This document shows positions 10,501 to 18,206 of a DNA stretch of 20,555 bases, in pieces. The notes beneath the pieces were generated by a model. That model saw nothing but the letters and a program-made list of their open reading frames with translations, was not told the DNA's origin and did not search any database. Numbering within the stretch: the stretch's first letter is position 1; each line of letters opens with the position of its first letter. The position numbers were made by a program, and so were the translations under genes. Source of the stretch: Phoronis ovalis (lineage: Eukaryota > Phoronida > Phoronidae); NCBI GenBank assembly GCA_028565635.1, contig JAOXYB010113269.1, forward strand, positions 1 to 20,555. Reading direction: 5' to 3'.

Positions 10501-13500
10501 ATTTTACGCACTAGACTAGTTTGAAAACACCGATATGACATAGTATGAATATTTTAATGCGGAATTCTCATGAATTTTTATTTATACAGGAATGAGGGTC
10601 TAGCTTAGCCTTAAATTACGGAGTGTGAAAATATGATAAGCATGTTTTTTGAAAATTCCAATATAACTTTTATTATCAACAATTACGAAAAAAAATCTTG
10701 TTTTCCATGGCCAGGAATTAGTTTTCTATTTAACAGTCCAGTCAAACAAGAAAAATTACATAATTAGACTAGGCACGTTTTGTGGCCTATTTTGAATTCT
10801 ACTGTTACAGACTATATTACAATATGGACACGGAATTCAGTTATTTAGAAAACGTAACAAAAAGTATTAAAATTAAATTGAAAACACGTAACGGCGTCTG
10901 CACTTTCAAGAAATTAACTTTACAAAAAGTATACCCGGAAAGAGTATCTCTTGCTAATACAGCAACCGTAATTTTGTTCAAGATTCCTTCAATACAACGA
11001 ACTGCATCGAATGTTAACACTTGTTCAAAGATGGAGCCAGTTCTGGAAAACATGATATATCGAGATAATGTATCGAACGTGTGTGTGTTTTAATTCTGTG
11101 TTTGATAGTCAATGCCGCATAAGTGTATGCTAGTATCCAAACGTTCAACAATTGTTACAAATAAACTCGCCAAATAAATTAGACACGGGATTCAATTACA
11201 TGTTCAATTCAAAATCGTTCACGATATTTTGTGTCACATTGTACATTAACGAGAAGAGGTAATACAGTTTAAAATACCTTTTTGTTTACCGGCAGTTGCA
11301 CTGCTGTCTCCTTTGTCCTCACTGCTTATGGTGGTTTCTGCAAGTAAAATGAGAATAAATTGACTTTCCTTAACATATATATTGATAATTGGTTTCATGT
11401 TAAAATCAGAAAAACACCCTCTGAGGTATCATATGTTTCTTGATATACACTGTGTGTCTAAAAGGTAGATTTACAATTTTACACAAACAGTATTTTAACC
11501 ATATTTGCTGTTATTATTCGATTCGATATTATTCTTCGATTTCATTGTTTTGGACTGCCATGTTACATTATATATTCATCTTCCCCCTTAAATGATTCAG
11601 TTGTCGAAGTTCACGATTGGCATTAACGCAAGGAGCAAAGACATTTAAAGTAGAAAATATATATTTTAGAATGTATTATGACAAGTAATGTTGCATGTAA
11701 AAGACAAATTGGTGGATAACTCGTGCAGAATGATCTCAAATATATTTAGCATGTGCTAATCTAGGTTGGTCCAGATGATATCAGGATCAACACTCTATGT
11801 CATACCTGGTGGTAGGTTAAGTTCTTTCTCACACTCTACAATACGTTTCACAATTGTATCTAGTTTAACTTGTTCGAACACAAGCTTAAGTATTCTATAG
11901 CCACCATTCCCCCAGCTGACAGCATGTCCTCTTGATTCCAGCTTATTAACTAACTCGCGAAAGTCAGTTACTTGTGCTAATTCAGCTGGTCTAAAAATGT
12001 TAACTGTTAATATCAAAGGTACAGTATCACAAGTTTTAAAAAGATCGTTTCACTTTTTTATTCAAATTTTAATCTCTTGATCTCCCCGATAACGGTGTAA
12101 TGGTGCAAACATTAAGCACTGAATTCTGAAATAATGTTTCGGTTTCTCTAAAAATGAGAAATTCCCTGTTAAATATACAAGTTTGATAGGTATGGGGGAA
12201 CAGATATGCAAAATGAACACTACTAGAAATAGCAGTTTCACTCACAAGAGGGTACTCCCTCGAATTCTGATCAACAATTGCATATTTTGTTATCAGATTG
12301 ATCTAATACGTTCCATTGTAATATTATATTCCCATAGTTAACTCAAAACAACATATTTGTTGTTTAAGATTTTCATATTAAAAGTATACCTAATGTCTTT
12401 AGTATTGTTAAAGTCTACGACTGGTATCAATGGAATATAGATTTTTTTTATTTTCATTATATTTTACATTTGTACCGTATGTATTTTTTTCTTTATTTGT
12501 GTACATTTGACTTAAGAAACATATTTAAAGTTCCTACCCAGTTACAATACACTATTTCGGCTCCCTGGTGTATTAACTTTCAGATTTTGGTGTGTTGGGA
12601 AGCTGACAACTGTACATGTGAGTGTCAGAGGAAGATGAGAAGTGTTTGGAATATGTTTGATACAGCAAGATCTGGGGACATTTTATTAGGCCCTTTTTGA
12701 CTGCTTACATGGGTGTTGTGTGATGGTGATGTTTACATATATTTTGAAAAAACAAGACTGCATGTGCATGATATGAAGTCCGGTGAATTTTGAATTTAAA
12801 AACTGAGATCAATGTATGGCAGTAATTCTGCATTGTTTTGAATGGGGGAAAAATAGTGTACTATAGCCATCCACAATTAATTCAACCGATTCATTTGCGG
12901 CCATATATCCATACATTATTTTCACTTTGTTGTTCTTTAGTGTTTTACTTCTCTCGATACCATATTAATTACTTACTGCTGATATTATCAATTTAATTTC
13001 AATGTTTCTAACACAATATGCAACTGTATAGTCAGACCTATTAAATCAGCAGCGTAGACTCGATTTTATACCGAAATTCCTGTTACTCGAACCGTCATTT
13101 CCGCGTACCCGCGCAAATTGCCATGAACTGGGACAAATTGCCAAAGACTCAAACCTGCTGTTCTAGTTCCTGGCAACTGTGCTAGTTCGCGGATGACGAT
13201 TCTGCAGGAACTTTCACTAGCCTGTCCGCAGGCTAAGGAAGGACTAATTATATAAGGATTTAATATATTGATAGGTGACAATTTTGGTATCAAACTATCA
13301 GCATTTAAATATGACTAAATATAAGTTACACAGTTGAAAAAGTATAATTAATCATCACTTTAGGCAATTTGAGTAAAAAAATGTTCAATGATGTAAAACT
13401 TCATTATTCAGACTGAGTCCAGTCTAGATCTTTTACGGACATATCCATGAAAAAACTTACTTCAAATAGTTTGATTTTCTACAGATGGACTTGATATTCA

Positions 13501-16500
13501 CCAGTTCATCCGAGTCAAAAGAGTTCTTTATCTCCAATAACAAACTCAGGTGAATCTCATCTTCTGTTCTGCTGTTTTCGGTGTCAGAAGATACTACAAA
13601 TAAAAAACAGGATAACAGATGGTTACCTGCATGTATAAATAGAGAAGTAGTTCCGTGTTAAGATCATGTGAAAACATTAAAAACATGGATTCCCCAATGG
13701 GTGTACATTATCAGTAAGCGCAAGCACGTGTTCCAGGGCACATGACAGCTATGCCATCCATGAAACACATATTTATAACCATGACAAAAGGTATGTTTTA
13801 ACAACAGTTTCAGATATTTTATTTCGTAAAAACATATTTACAGTTACTAGCCAATTATAAATTGCAATATTCTTCAGTCTCAGTGATTTCGGCTGCACCT
13901 TGTGTTTATTTACTGTCATATTATCGTAACTAGCGGATGAGCTAATCTAGGCTAGTCCTGATTCATTCTGATAAATCCATCCGTTAGTCTTACGTACCTT
14001 CTAAACTAACGTCTGGGCTTAACCATAGTCGGTTTTCGTTAAATTTAATTTAACAAGAGCGAAATAATTACGTCATTGATCTTTTGCCAAGCGAGATAAA
14101 CCTTTATCTCTGCGTGATCCATTGTCGCCTACCACGTGTATTCTATCACTGTGACTCATTCTGAATAGGTATCGCCGTGGAGCTTGCTTTTTGCTTAGCG
14201 GACTATAGATACACTCTGGCAGGACAGAATGTGTAATCGACCCCCTACCCGCTTATTCCGCTGTTATACCTATTATTGTAAGCTGCAATTTGATCGGTGA
14301 TAAGATGTTCTTGACACTTTATATAGAAATAAAGAGAGTACAGTTCTTTTGTTTTTCGAGATAATAAACAAAAATTGACCATGATTAAACCCAGACGTTA
14401 GTTGAGACGGTACAGAACACTAACTGATGGATTTATTCAGACTGGTCCAGATGATGCTATCAGGATTAAAAGTTTACCTGCTGGTACTTTCTTGGCTATT
14501 TCATCGGCAGCCTTACGCAGTCTTGCAGTTTTGAACAAATATTTTAGTTTGCCATAACCGCTATTGCAGCCGACTTCAAATCCTCTTAATTCAAGTTTGT
14601 CAACTAAACCGTTAAAGTCTTTTACTTTGTGTAAGTCAGCTGGTCTAAAAAATGTTAACTGATACTATCAAAAGGTACTTTATCACAAGCAATCAAATGT
14701 TCGTTTTCATTCTGTTTCAAACAGTACAGTATCTTTGAGAGCAAGGATCTGCCACTACTTCATTAGTCACTTGCACGCAGCACTCGAAACATTGAATTTT
14801 TACATACTTTAACTTTGGTCATAGCTAATACATGTAGTTTCAAATTTGCATTTTAACTTGCAAACTTAAGAATGGAGCTGCTAGTGTACCGCAGGAGTAT
14901 TAATCATGCATATCTATGTTCTACACCTTGTAGTCTGTATCTGCATAGCGTGGTGTATTATATAATCATATTTACTAAAAAAAAAACTTACGACAAATAT
15001 GCTTTACATAGATACTTAATGTCTTCGAAATGGTCTGGTTCCAATAATTGGCTTATTGAAAATATTAATCCGGCATGGATCTCTTCCTTTGTCTGCATCA
15101 TGAATATTTGTTTCAACCACTAAACACAGTTTACTGGAAAATGCCACGTTTCCTATAAAATACTTTCGTGCTTTAAACATAGTGAATACATTAAATATAT
15201 ACGGATGTATTTTTATTAGCCATTCTAGTCTTCAGATACATATACAGGGGCAATAACGGGGGCACTTGGTCAATGTATGGTACTGATGGCTAAAAACATA
15301 CCCCGTTGTCAGAAACGATGGCTAAAAGCATCACCCTTTAGTAACACTCATCATGCCAAAAAAACTCTTTATAACCAACCACTAAGTCTGTAAAGCTGTT
15401 GCAGAATTTCTAGAAATGTTTACCGTAAATACAATGTACTAATCAGTAGCTAGTACTGCATATACCTTTTTCTTTGGTATGTCATTGTGCACTTTGTTGT
15501 ACATCACTGTCATGTAACTTATTAAGTATTGCTTTTTATTAACCAATGTGACCACATTTTGCAAGTCAGGTTAACATTTCATAAGCATTTTGATCTAATC
15601 ATAAAATCTTTCCTTAATTTTGTGATTATAAACGCCATGAACTAACACATAGAAATGAAACTAACTTTTCCTTATTTCCTCTACTACGTTAAATATCCTT
15701 ATTTACCTGCATGAAACACGTCAAACAGAATACTGTTTATAGCTTTTGCACAGTATATCAGTATGTTGACATAAGCATGTTGTATTTTAAAACAAACATA
15801 CATGTGCGTAGTGTCAATTGGACAATGTGTTAGTCAAATGTAAAAGCTCTATATTGCTATAAAGTTAAATTAAGATAATAATTTCAAATTTATATCAAGC
15901 TAAACCTTTTTATGGTTGTAACTGAGATGCAGGCATTTTACCTAAAAGGTATTATTTTGAAGTTGAGTTTCAGAAAAAATATTTTCCAAACCACCACCAT
16001 GTGTATCTGAGTAATCAATTAAAATGAAAACCTTAAAAGCTACTACATGAATGAGTTCTTCATTCGTAGTGTCCTTATACCCCTGATGCATAAAATAAAT
16101 GATACTTCCTGAAACTCTTATAGTTCCTTAAGATTTGCACCCAATTGTTTTCGTACTTTGACAAACATGTACATTTCATGATAATAATACAAAGTAACAA
16201 TACAAAGTAACACTACGCAATAACTAAACATGGCTTCACCGTCCAACTTTTAGAGACCTGAAGTTTCACGCGATATTTATAGTTATTCCCAGAAATAATG
16301 TTCTCAATTCTCAGTAGTATTTTGTAAAATATTTATTTGTGTAGAATGCACTGAATGATCCCATATAGGGCTCGACCTGTACCTGCTATATCCCATGGTT
16401 ATCTATATACATCGTTCCCCCCAGAACACCAGCCACTCTCAAGACACCCTCTTCTGCAATACTGCTTTATTTCACCTGTCTGTGTTAAACGAAAATTGTA

Positions 16501-16954
16501 TTCAGCTAGCCTAAATGTAATTTATAAGGACTGTATTGTAAAATATACATTATCCAGATTACATCACTGTGATTAGCCTATGAAATTTCGCCGAATCAAC
16601 AGATTTCAAGACATATCTGTCTTATGATATTTGATAAAACTGTAAGCATGTCTGTCTTTTCATCTTTTACATATTTACTACATACTAATTTAGTGTGATA
16701 ATTTAGGCTGGATCGATATAAGAATCACTTAAAAGTACACTAATATGTCAACTACTATTTCCGGGATAATGTCAATGATCCTGTCAAGGTGCTATATATA
16801 CGTTCAAATATGATATTATCAGGAACTGCCAAATGCTAATTTAATATAACTTACAGTTTTCGTGTTTTGTCATATTCCTCTAATTCTGCTGTACACGTCT
16901 CTAATCTCGTCACAAGTTTCCAATTCTTTCGTAAGAGCACTTTCGATATCCAAT
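1345..16954 (-). CDS. Spliced gene model: tandem DED-like domains + linker repeats + subtilisin-like protease (5' incomplete)
   Basis: Nine exons join with consistent phases into 595 complete codons plus stop. Approximate residue layout, counted from the first complete visible codon: DED-like A 1-88, DED-like B 95-194, three 20-residue linker units 195-254, subtilase about 255-530, basic tail to 595. Catalytic residues of the assembled protein fall at about Asp296, His335, oxyanion Asn437 and Ser508. Death-fold domains normally act in the cytosol by homotypic assembly, so the inferred role is a scaffold-activated intracellular protease in cell death or immune signalling. That role is inference; the exon phases and catalytic motifs are seen directly. 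No start codon, signal peptide or I9-type propeptide was found. The N-terminus probably lies upstream, possibly outside the window. The gene could also be a recently decaying paralogue, but all exons from the second onward are open and have good splice sites. Confidence 0.7.
1850..3170 (+). repeat. Degenerate tandem-like repeat array in the last intron
   Basis: At least three diverged units carry the shared phrase AATATGAAG(T/C)TGATC-GA, at about 2287, 2683 and 3025. Each is preceded by TTTGACTTG or TGCCCTA-type sequence and followed by an AAACTGAAGCTGTT-type segment. The TTCAAGGT-ATT-TAAAATxCCACCTAG block near 2475-2505 recurs at 2920-2950. The AACAAACATGG block at about 2606 recurs at 2741. 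Spacing is roughly 340-400 bp and irregular. This is intronic on the minus strand. The 2512-2865 plus-strand open frame lies inside the array and is not a gene. The family is unidentified; it could be an eroded non-autonomous transposon or satellite-like intronic repeat. Confidence 0.55.
3582..4403 (-). CDS. Exon encoding the whole subtilisin-like (S8) catalytic domain
   Basis: The acceptor is cttttatatttcag|TT and the donor is ATTAG|gtaagt. Length is 822 nt with both ends phase 1. Motifs in order: VAVLDSGMW with catalytic Asp at 4279-4281; NHGTGVAAIIAG with catalytic His at 4162-4164; CAPSNDG with oxyanion Asn near 3856-3858; RSGTSFAAPFVAG with nucleophile Ser at 3643-3645. Spacing Asp-His 39 and His-Ser 173 residues fits active S8 peptidases. 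About 40 residues precede the Asp region (YVHQYSDVHKILSDPRFG), with no recognisable inhibitory propeptide. The domain is Cys-containing (CCICIG) and shows no secretion signal in this exon. The protein is predicted to cut peptide bonds; substrates are unknown. Confidence 0.92.
4546..4564. repeat. (TA)n microsatellite
   Basis: About nine uninterrupted TA dinucleotides immediately upstream (in gene sense) of the subtilase exon, within the intron. No function is implied. Confidence 0.9.
4630..4870. repeat. GAATCT-rich low-complexity patches
   Basis: The hexamer GAATCT with variants recurs at 4637-4661 and again at 4817-4864 (plus strand). It produces the Gln-Ile runs of spurious minus-strand open frames. 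It is intronic simple-sequence DNA. Confidence 0.6.
4871..5600. other. Intron segment, no supported gene
   Basis: Part of the 3.1-kb intron between the last linker exon and the subtilase exon. One short plus-strand frame starts with a good start context at 5211 (MAGSSKKIKLPFHESQ) and could end at a gtaata donor, but no partner exon is visible. I see nothing else. Confidence 0.35.
5640..6605. mobile_element. Large inverted-repeat structure (MITE-like or foldback element)
   Basis: The sequence AATGACCTAAATAACACAAT at 5652 continues for about 70 bp. It reappears as its reverse complement at 6447-6513 with roughly 85-90 percent identity by eye, sharing GTAGACTCAATAATAAAAAT. A second, more diverged pair follows: 5734-5850 against the reverse complement of about 6505-6600, sharing AATTTAGAGxTACAAAA. 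The arms therefore contain repeated subunits. No clean target-site duplication was found, so exact ends are uncertain. Between the arms lies the RING relic. It sits in the intron upstream of the subtilase exon. Confidence 0.55.
6121..6339 (-). pseudogene. Degenerate IAP-type C-terminal RING finger relic
   Basis: The minus-strand frame begins SQTLREENDLLKTEDCYVY, close to the LxEEN-x-LK-x-C lead-in that precedes the RING in mollusc inhibitor-of-apoptosis proteins. The second Cys of the first CxxC pair is Tyr here. Shifting one frame after the AQLIF segment gives CRHDDLHFCDSTM, which matches the CGH...C..C region of the RING before a stop. So the zinc ligands are partly lost and the frame is broken. 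It is located within the inverted-repeat structure, suggesting capture by a mobile element or insertion next to one. RING identity is inferred from the pattern; alignment to IAP proteins would settle it. Confidence 0.4.
7493..7552 (-). CDS. 60-nt linker exon, copy 1
   Basis: The acceptor is tttgtttgtag|CA and the donor is GAAAG|gtattg; both ends are phase 1. The peptide is ASARKSEDKGYSSATAGKEK. Only about 206 bp of intron separates it from copy 2. It joins the subtilase exon with a Val codon (G|TT). Being symmetric, it could be skipped in alternative transcripts to shorten the spacer by 20 residues. Confidence 0.72.
7759..7818 (-). CDS. 60-nt linker exon, copy 2
   Basis: The acceptor is tttgtttgtag|TA and the donor is GAAAG|gtattg; both ends are phase 1. 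The peptide is VSAIKSEDKGISSATAGKEK. It lies in the upstream half (in gene sense) of a tandem 260-270 bp duplication that also copied the flanking intron. The 3' two thirds is nucleotide-identical to copy 1. Disordered spacer between the DED-like region and the protease; function beyond that is unknown. Confidence 0.72.
7991..9640. other. Intron segment with a diverged direct repeat
   Basis: No exon supported. The stretch 8757-8960 is echoed at about 9207-9320: both contain GTGAAAT-, GATAAAGTTTA-T-TAATC, TCACAACA-TT and GCCGGGAT-GT followed by AGTGTTA. GGACGCTA recurs at 9043, 9153 and 9338. The plus-strand open frame at 8320-8505 has no splice context and is probably chance. Confidence 0.4.
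9643..9710. repeat. Short block shared with 6376-6430
   Basis: GGCGGATGGGAAAATCAATT followed by GTATCCTTACGCC matches GCGGATGGGAAATCAATT and GTGTCCTTATACC at about 6378. It is either an outlying part of the intron duplication or a fragment of the same mobile element. Confidence 0.55.
10610..11490. repeat. Duplicated intron block carrying linker copy 3
   Basis: Paralogue of 6770-7990, with the same order of landmarks around a linker exon. The stretch 10800-11030 matches poorly to the other copy and is open on both strands; this may be a replaced or inserted segment. Confidence 0.7.
11278..11337 (-). CDS. 60-nt linker exon, copy 3 (most diverged)
   Basis: The acceptor is ttacttgcag|AA and the donor is AAAAAG|gtattt. 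Length is exactly 60 nt and both ends are phase 1, so the exon can be gained or skipped without changing frame. The peptide is ETTISSEDKGDSSATAGKQK after completing the junction codon. It is hydrophilic, rich in Ser, Thr, Lys and Glu, and predicted to be disordered. It shares the SEDKG-SSATAGK core with the copies at 7759-7818 and 7493-7552. It is the first linker after DED-like domain B. Confidence 0.7.
11806..11990 (-). CDS. Exon: second half of DED-like domain B
   Basis: The acceptor is aacatttttag|A and the donor is CCAG|gtatga. The exon enters at phase 2, has 61 codons and leaves at phase 1. Key stretches are PAELAQVTDFRELVNKL, ESRGHAV and YRILKLVFEQVKLDTIVKRI. The last matches the DED helix 5-6 pattern, ending in a K-L-D version of the RxDL charge motif that defines the family. 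With the preceding exon it gives a domain of about 90 residues, the usual DED size. It is followed by a short ECEKELNLPP connector into the linker exons. CARD or another death-fold class is the main alternative; the RxDL-like site favours DED. Confidence 0.78.
12000..13460. other. Intron between the two halves of DED-like domain B
   Basis: The first 90 bp (11991-12085) are homologous to the flank at 14645-14740. Two less AT-rich patches, about 12560-12710 and 13070-13235, have short open frames (12470-12700 plus; 13066-13293 minus) without recognisable protein similarity or consistent splice sites. I annotate neither as a gene. Confidence 0.4.
13461..13593 (-). CDS. Exon: linker plus first half of DED-like domain B
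   Basis: The acceptor is tttatttgtag|TA and the donor is TTTGAA|gtaagt, a perfect consensus. The exon enters at phase 1, has 43 codons and leaves at phase 2. It opens with an acidic, serine-rich linker (SSDTENSRTEDE) and then IHLSLLLEIKNSF and DSDELVNIKSICRK. That pattern of helix 1 (LLLxI), acidic turn, and helix 2 (LxxIKxIC) is typical of death effector domains. The acceptor region and first codons (TATCT) resemble those of the three 60-nt linker exons, so the linkers may derive from the start of this exon. The join to the next exon makes a Lys codon (AA|A). Confidence 0.75.
13957..14440. mobile_element. Inverted-repeat insertion (MITE-like), about 480 bp
   Basis: The arm at 13969-14040 (ATAAATCCATCCGTTAGT ... 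ACTAACGTCTGGGCTTAACC) matches the reverse complement of 14370-14440 (ATAAATCCATCAGTTAGT ... ACTAACGTCTGGGTTTAATC) over about 75 bp. The paralogous intron at 11755-11790 reads GCTAATCTAGGTTGGTCCAG without the insert. Here the same flank is split into GCTAATCTAGGCTAGTCC before and GGTCCAGATGATGCTATCAG after. The overlap suggests an eroded target duplication near GG-T-GTCC. The interior of about 330 bp is non-coding. Confidence 0.7.
14478..14644 (-). CDS. Exon: second half of DED-like domain A
   Basis: The acceptor is cattttttag|A and the donor is GCAG|gtaaac. The exon enters at phase 2, has 55 codons and leaves at phase 1. The peptide runs PADLHKVKDFNGLVDKL, then ELRGFEV, then GYGKLKYLFKTARLRKAADEI. 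This fits helices 4-6 of a death effector domain: a hydrophobic LVxxL helix, a xRG turn, then a LxxLF helix followed by a basic-hydrophobic helix. It is a clear paralogue of the exon at 11806-11990, including about 100 bp of flanking intron. Where DEDs carry the conserved RxDL motif this copy reads RLRK, so the acidic residue is missing. That suggests a different assembly surface from unit B (inference). Confidence 0.72.
14645..16660. other. Intron between the halves of DED-like domain A
   Basis: The flank next to the exon is shared with the intron after 11990. Small direct repeats occur: GATGGCTAAAA twice at 15285-15330 and AATACAAAGTAAC twice at 16186-16212. Short plus-strand frames at 14872-15123 and 16355-16576 have no supporting context. 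I see no gene. Confidence 0.4.
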
Positions 16955-17505
16955 CTATACTACAAATGGGTACAAACTGATACAAATGTTATAAAGTAAT
17001 AATACCTCATATAAGTAAACATGACCTGACCCCGTTTTACACATTTGCTTTTGTAATCAATATATTTTGGTTTGAATCAACATATTTTAATTTAGCCTAC
17101 TCTCGCCGCTGTAATTAAAAAAATTAACTCATTAATTACATCTGCCTTCTACACAAAATAAAAAGTAAGAATTGTGACTGGATCAAATCAGATCTAGAGG
17201 AAAAATGGCGAATGTATTCCTGTTATAGGAAATAAGTAAATCGACAAGCTAGCACACGTCATTTTGTGACTACAATATAATTTTGATGATAATGAATTAT
17301 CAGCATTACAAACTAGAGATGCAACGTTGTCGAAAGTGAGACTTTTATTACAAAAAAGTTATAACTATGCAAATATTATAGGCTTTTACATGTCTTTAGC
17401 TGTTACCGAAGTACGTAATTTGCACAGTTCTCGCCATCACAAACATGGTATGATAAGTGAGACGAAAAATGTGCTAAACAATATTACTGCCAATCTTGTG
17501 AATGA
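16665..17505. repeat. Segmental duplication, copy 1 (intact insertion site)
   Basis: Matches about 18170-18206 plus 19186-20010. Shared landmarks: GTGATAATTTA; TTCACTTAAAAGTA-ACTAATATGT (reads ATCACTT- here); CGTTCAAATATGA; CAGGAACTGC; TTAATATAACTTACAGTTT; TTTTGTAATCAAT; CTAGAGATGCA; GTTGTCGAAAGTGAGAC; ATGATAAGTGAGAC. It contains the candidate first DED exon. The plus-strand frame at 17327-17536 is disrupted in the other copy and is not a gene. Confidence 0.8.
16855..16954 (-). CDS. Candidate exon: first half of DED-like domain A
   Basis: The acceptor reads ...tagtatag before AT-TGG and the donor is AAACT|gtaagt. The 100-nt exon is open for 32 codons in the only frame that enters at phase 1 and leaves at phase 2, which is what the downstream exon needs. 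The peptide includes KLVTRLETCTAEL, resembling helix 2-3 of the other DED-like unit (ELVNIKSICRK), and ends just before the shared PA(D/E)L junction. A second acceptor 5 nt further upstream (exon start 16959) aligns better with the acceptors of the other exons, but at phase 1 it gives an immediate stop. Similarity to a DED first half is weak, and this is the least certain exon of the chain. It lies inside a segmental duplication whose second copy is broken. Confidence 0.45.
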
Positions 17506-18169
17506 GAATGGACAAGATAAGCAGTCATATTCTTAGTATGCAAGGTTTTCATTAGGGCTGCTCATATAAGGGAGCAAGTCTGTTTTGTACGATTTCTTTC
17601 TTCTTCATTTTCTGCTTTTTCTACCCGTTTTCAGCCAGACGGCAACAGCTAGGAACTTAGTATTTGATGTGTGACATCCCTAGGGTAGGCCATGGATTTT
17701 GAGGTCAAAAGGTCATTTAACTAAAACATAAGCCTATTTCTTACAAAGTGCATTTGTAGTATCTTTTGTGATAATCGGCAGATCGTATTCATAAGTTTTT
17801 CAGCCAGCGCTCCCATCTATGTTCACAAATTCACTGCCCTTTTTATTAATACATCTATTCTGTTATTATTCTTTTCACGACCACCTTAGACAATTGTTAT
17901 TATTATTAAGGATTTTTATCACCAACATGATGACATTAGTTGAACAAATAATATGTACACAATAACCAAACAGGATTTTACCCTACATTTTTTACAGTGA
18001 TGACATATTATTTGCTAAGGTATAACAAACTGTATGTAATGCATAAGAATTGTATTCTACATAACTATAAATGTGATTTTTCAATCATACATGTCTCGCA
18101 GATAACCCACTAAAATTAAACTCCCTCAACAGAAACCAAGAAGTATCCAGCTGACCTCTCTGCTTTGGG
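17506..18169. other. Unique sequence between duplication copies
   Basis: AT-rich, without a supported exon, RNA gene or repeat on either strand. Confidence 0.4.
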
Positions 18170-18197
18170 TACAGAGTATTTACTAACAAGGTAGCGT

Positions 18198-18206
18198 GAT
18201 AATTTA
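18198..18206. repeat. Target-site duplication, left copy
   Basis: GATAATTTA, identical to 19177-19185. A single copy sits at the empty site 16697-16705. Confidence 0.9.

Noticed and set aside
12470-12700. 76-residue plus-strand frame with a Cys-rich patch (CTCECQ)
   Set aside because: Only one weak acceptor, no partner exon and no recognisable domain.
17327-17536. 69-residue plus-strand open frame
   Set aside because: The paralogous segment at 19.8-20.0 kb has frame-breaking changes and the sequence similarity is not codon-like.
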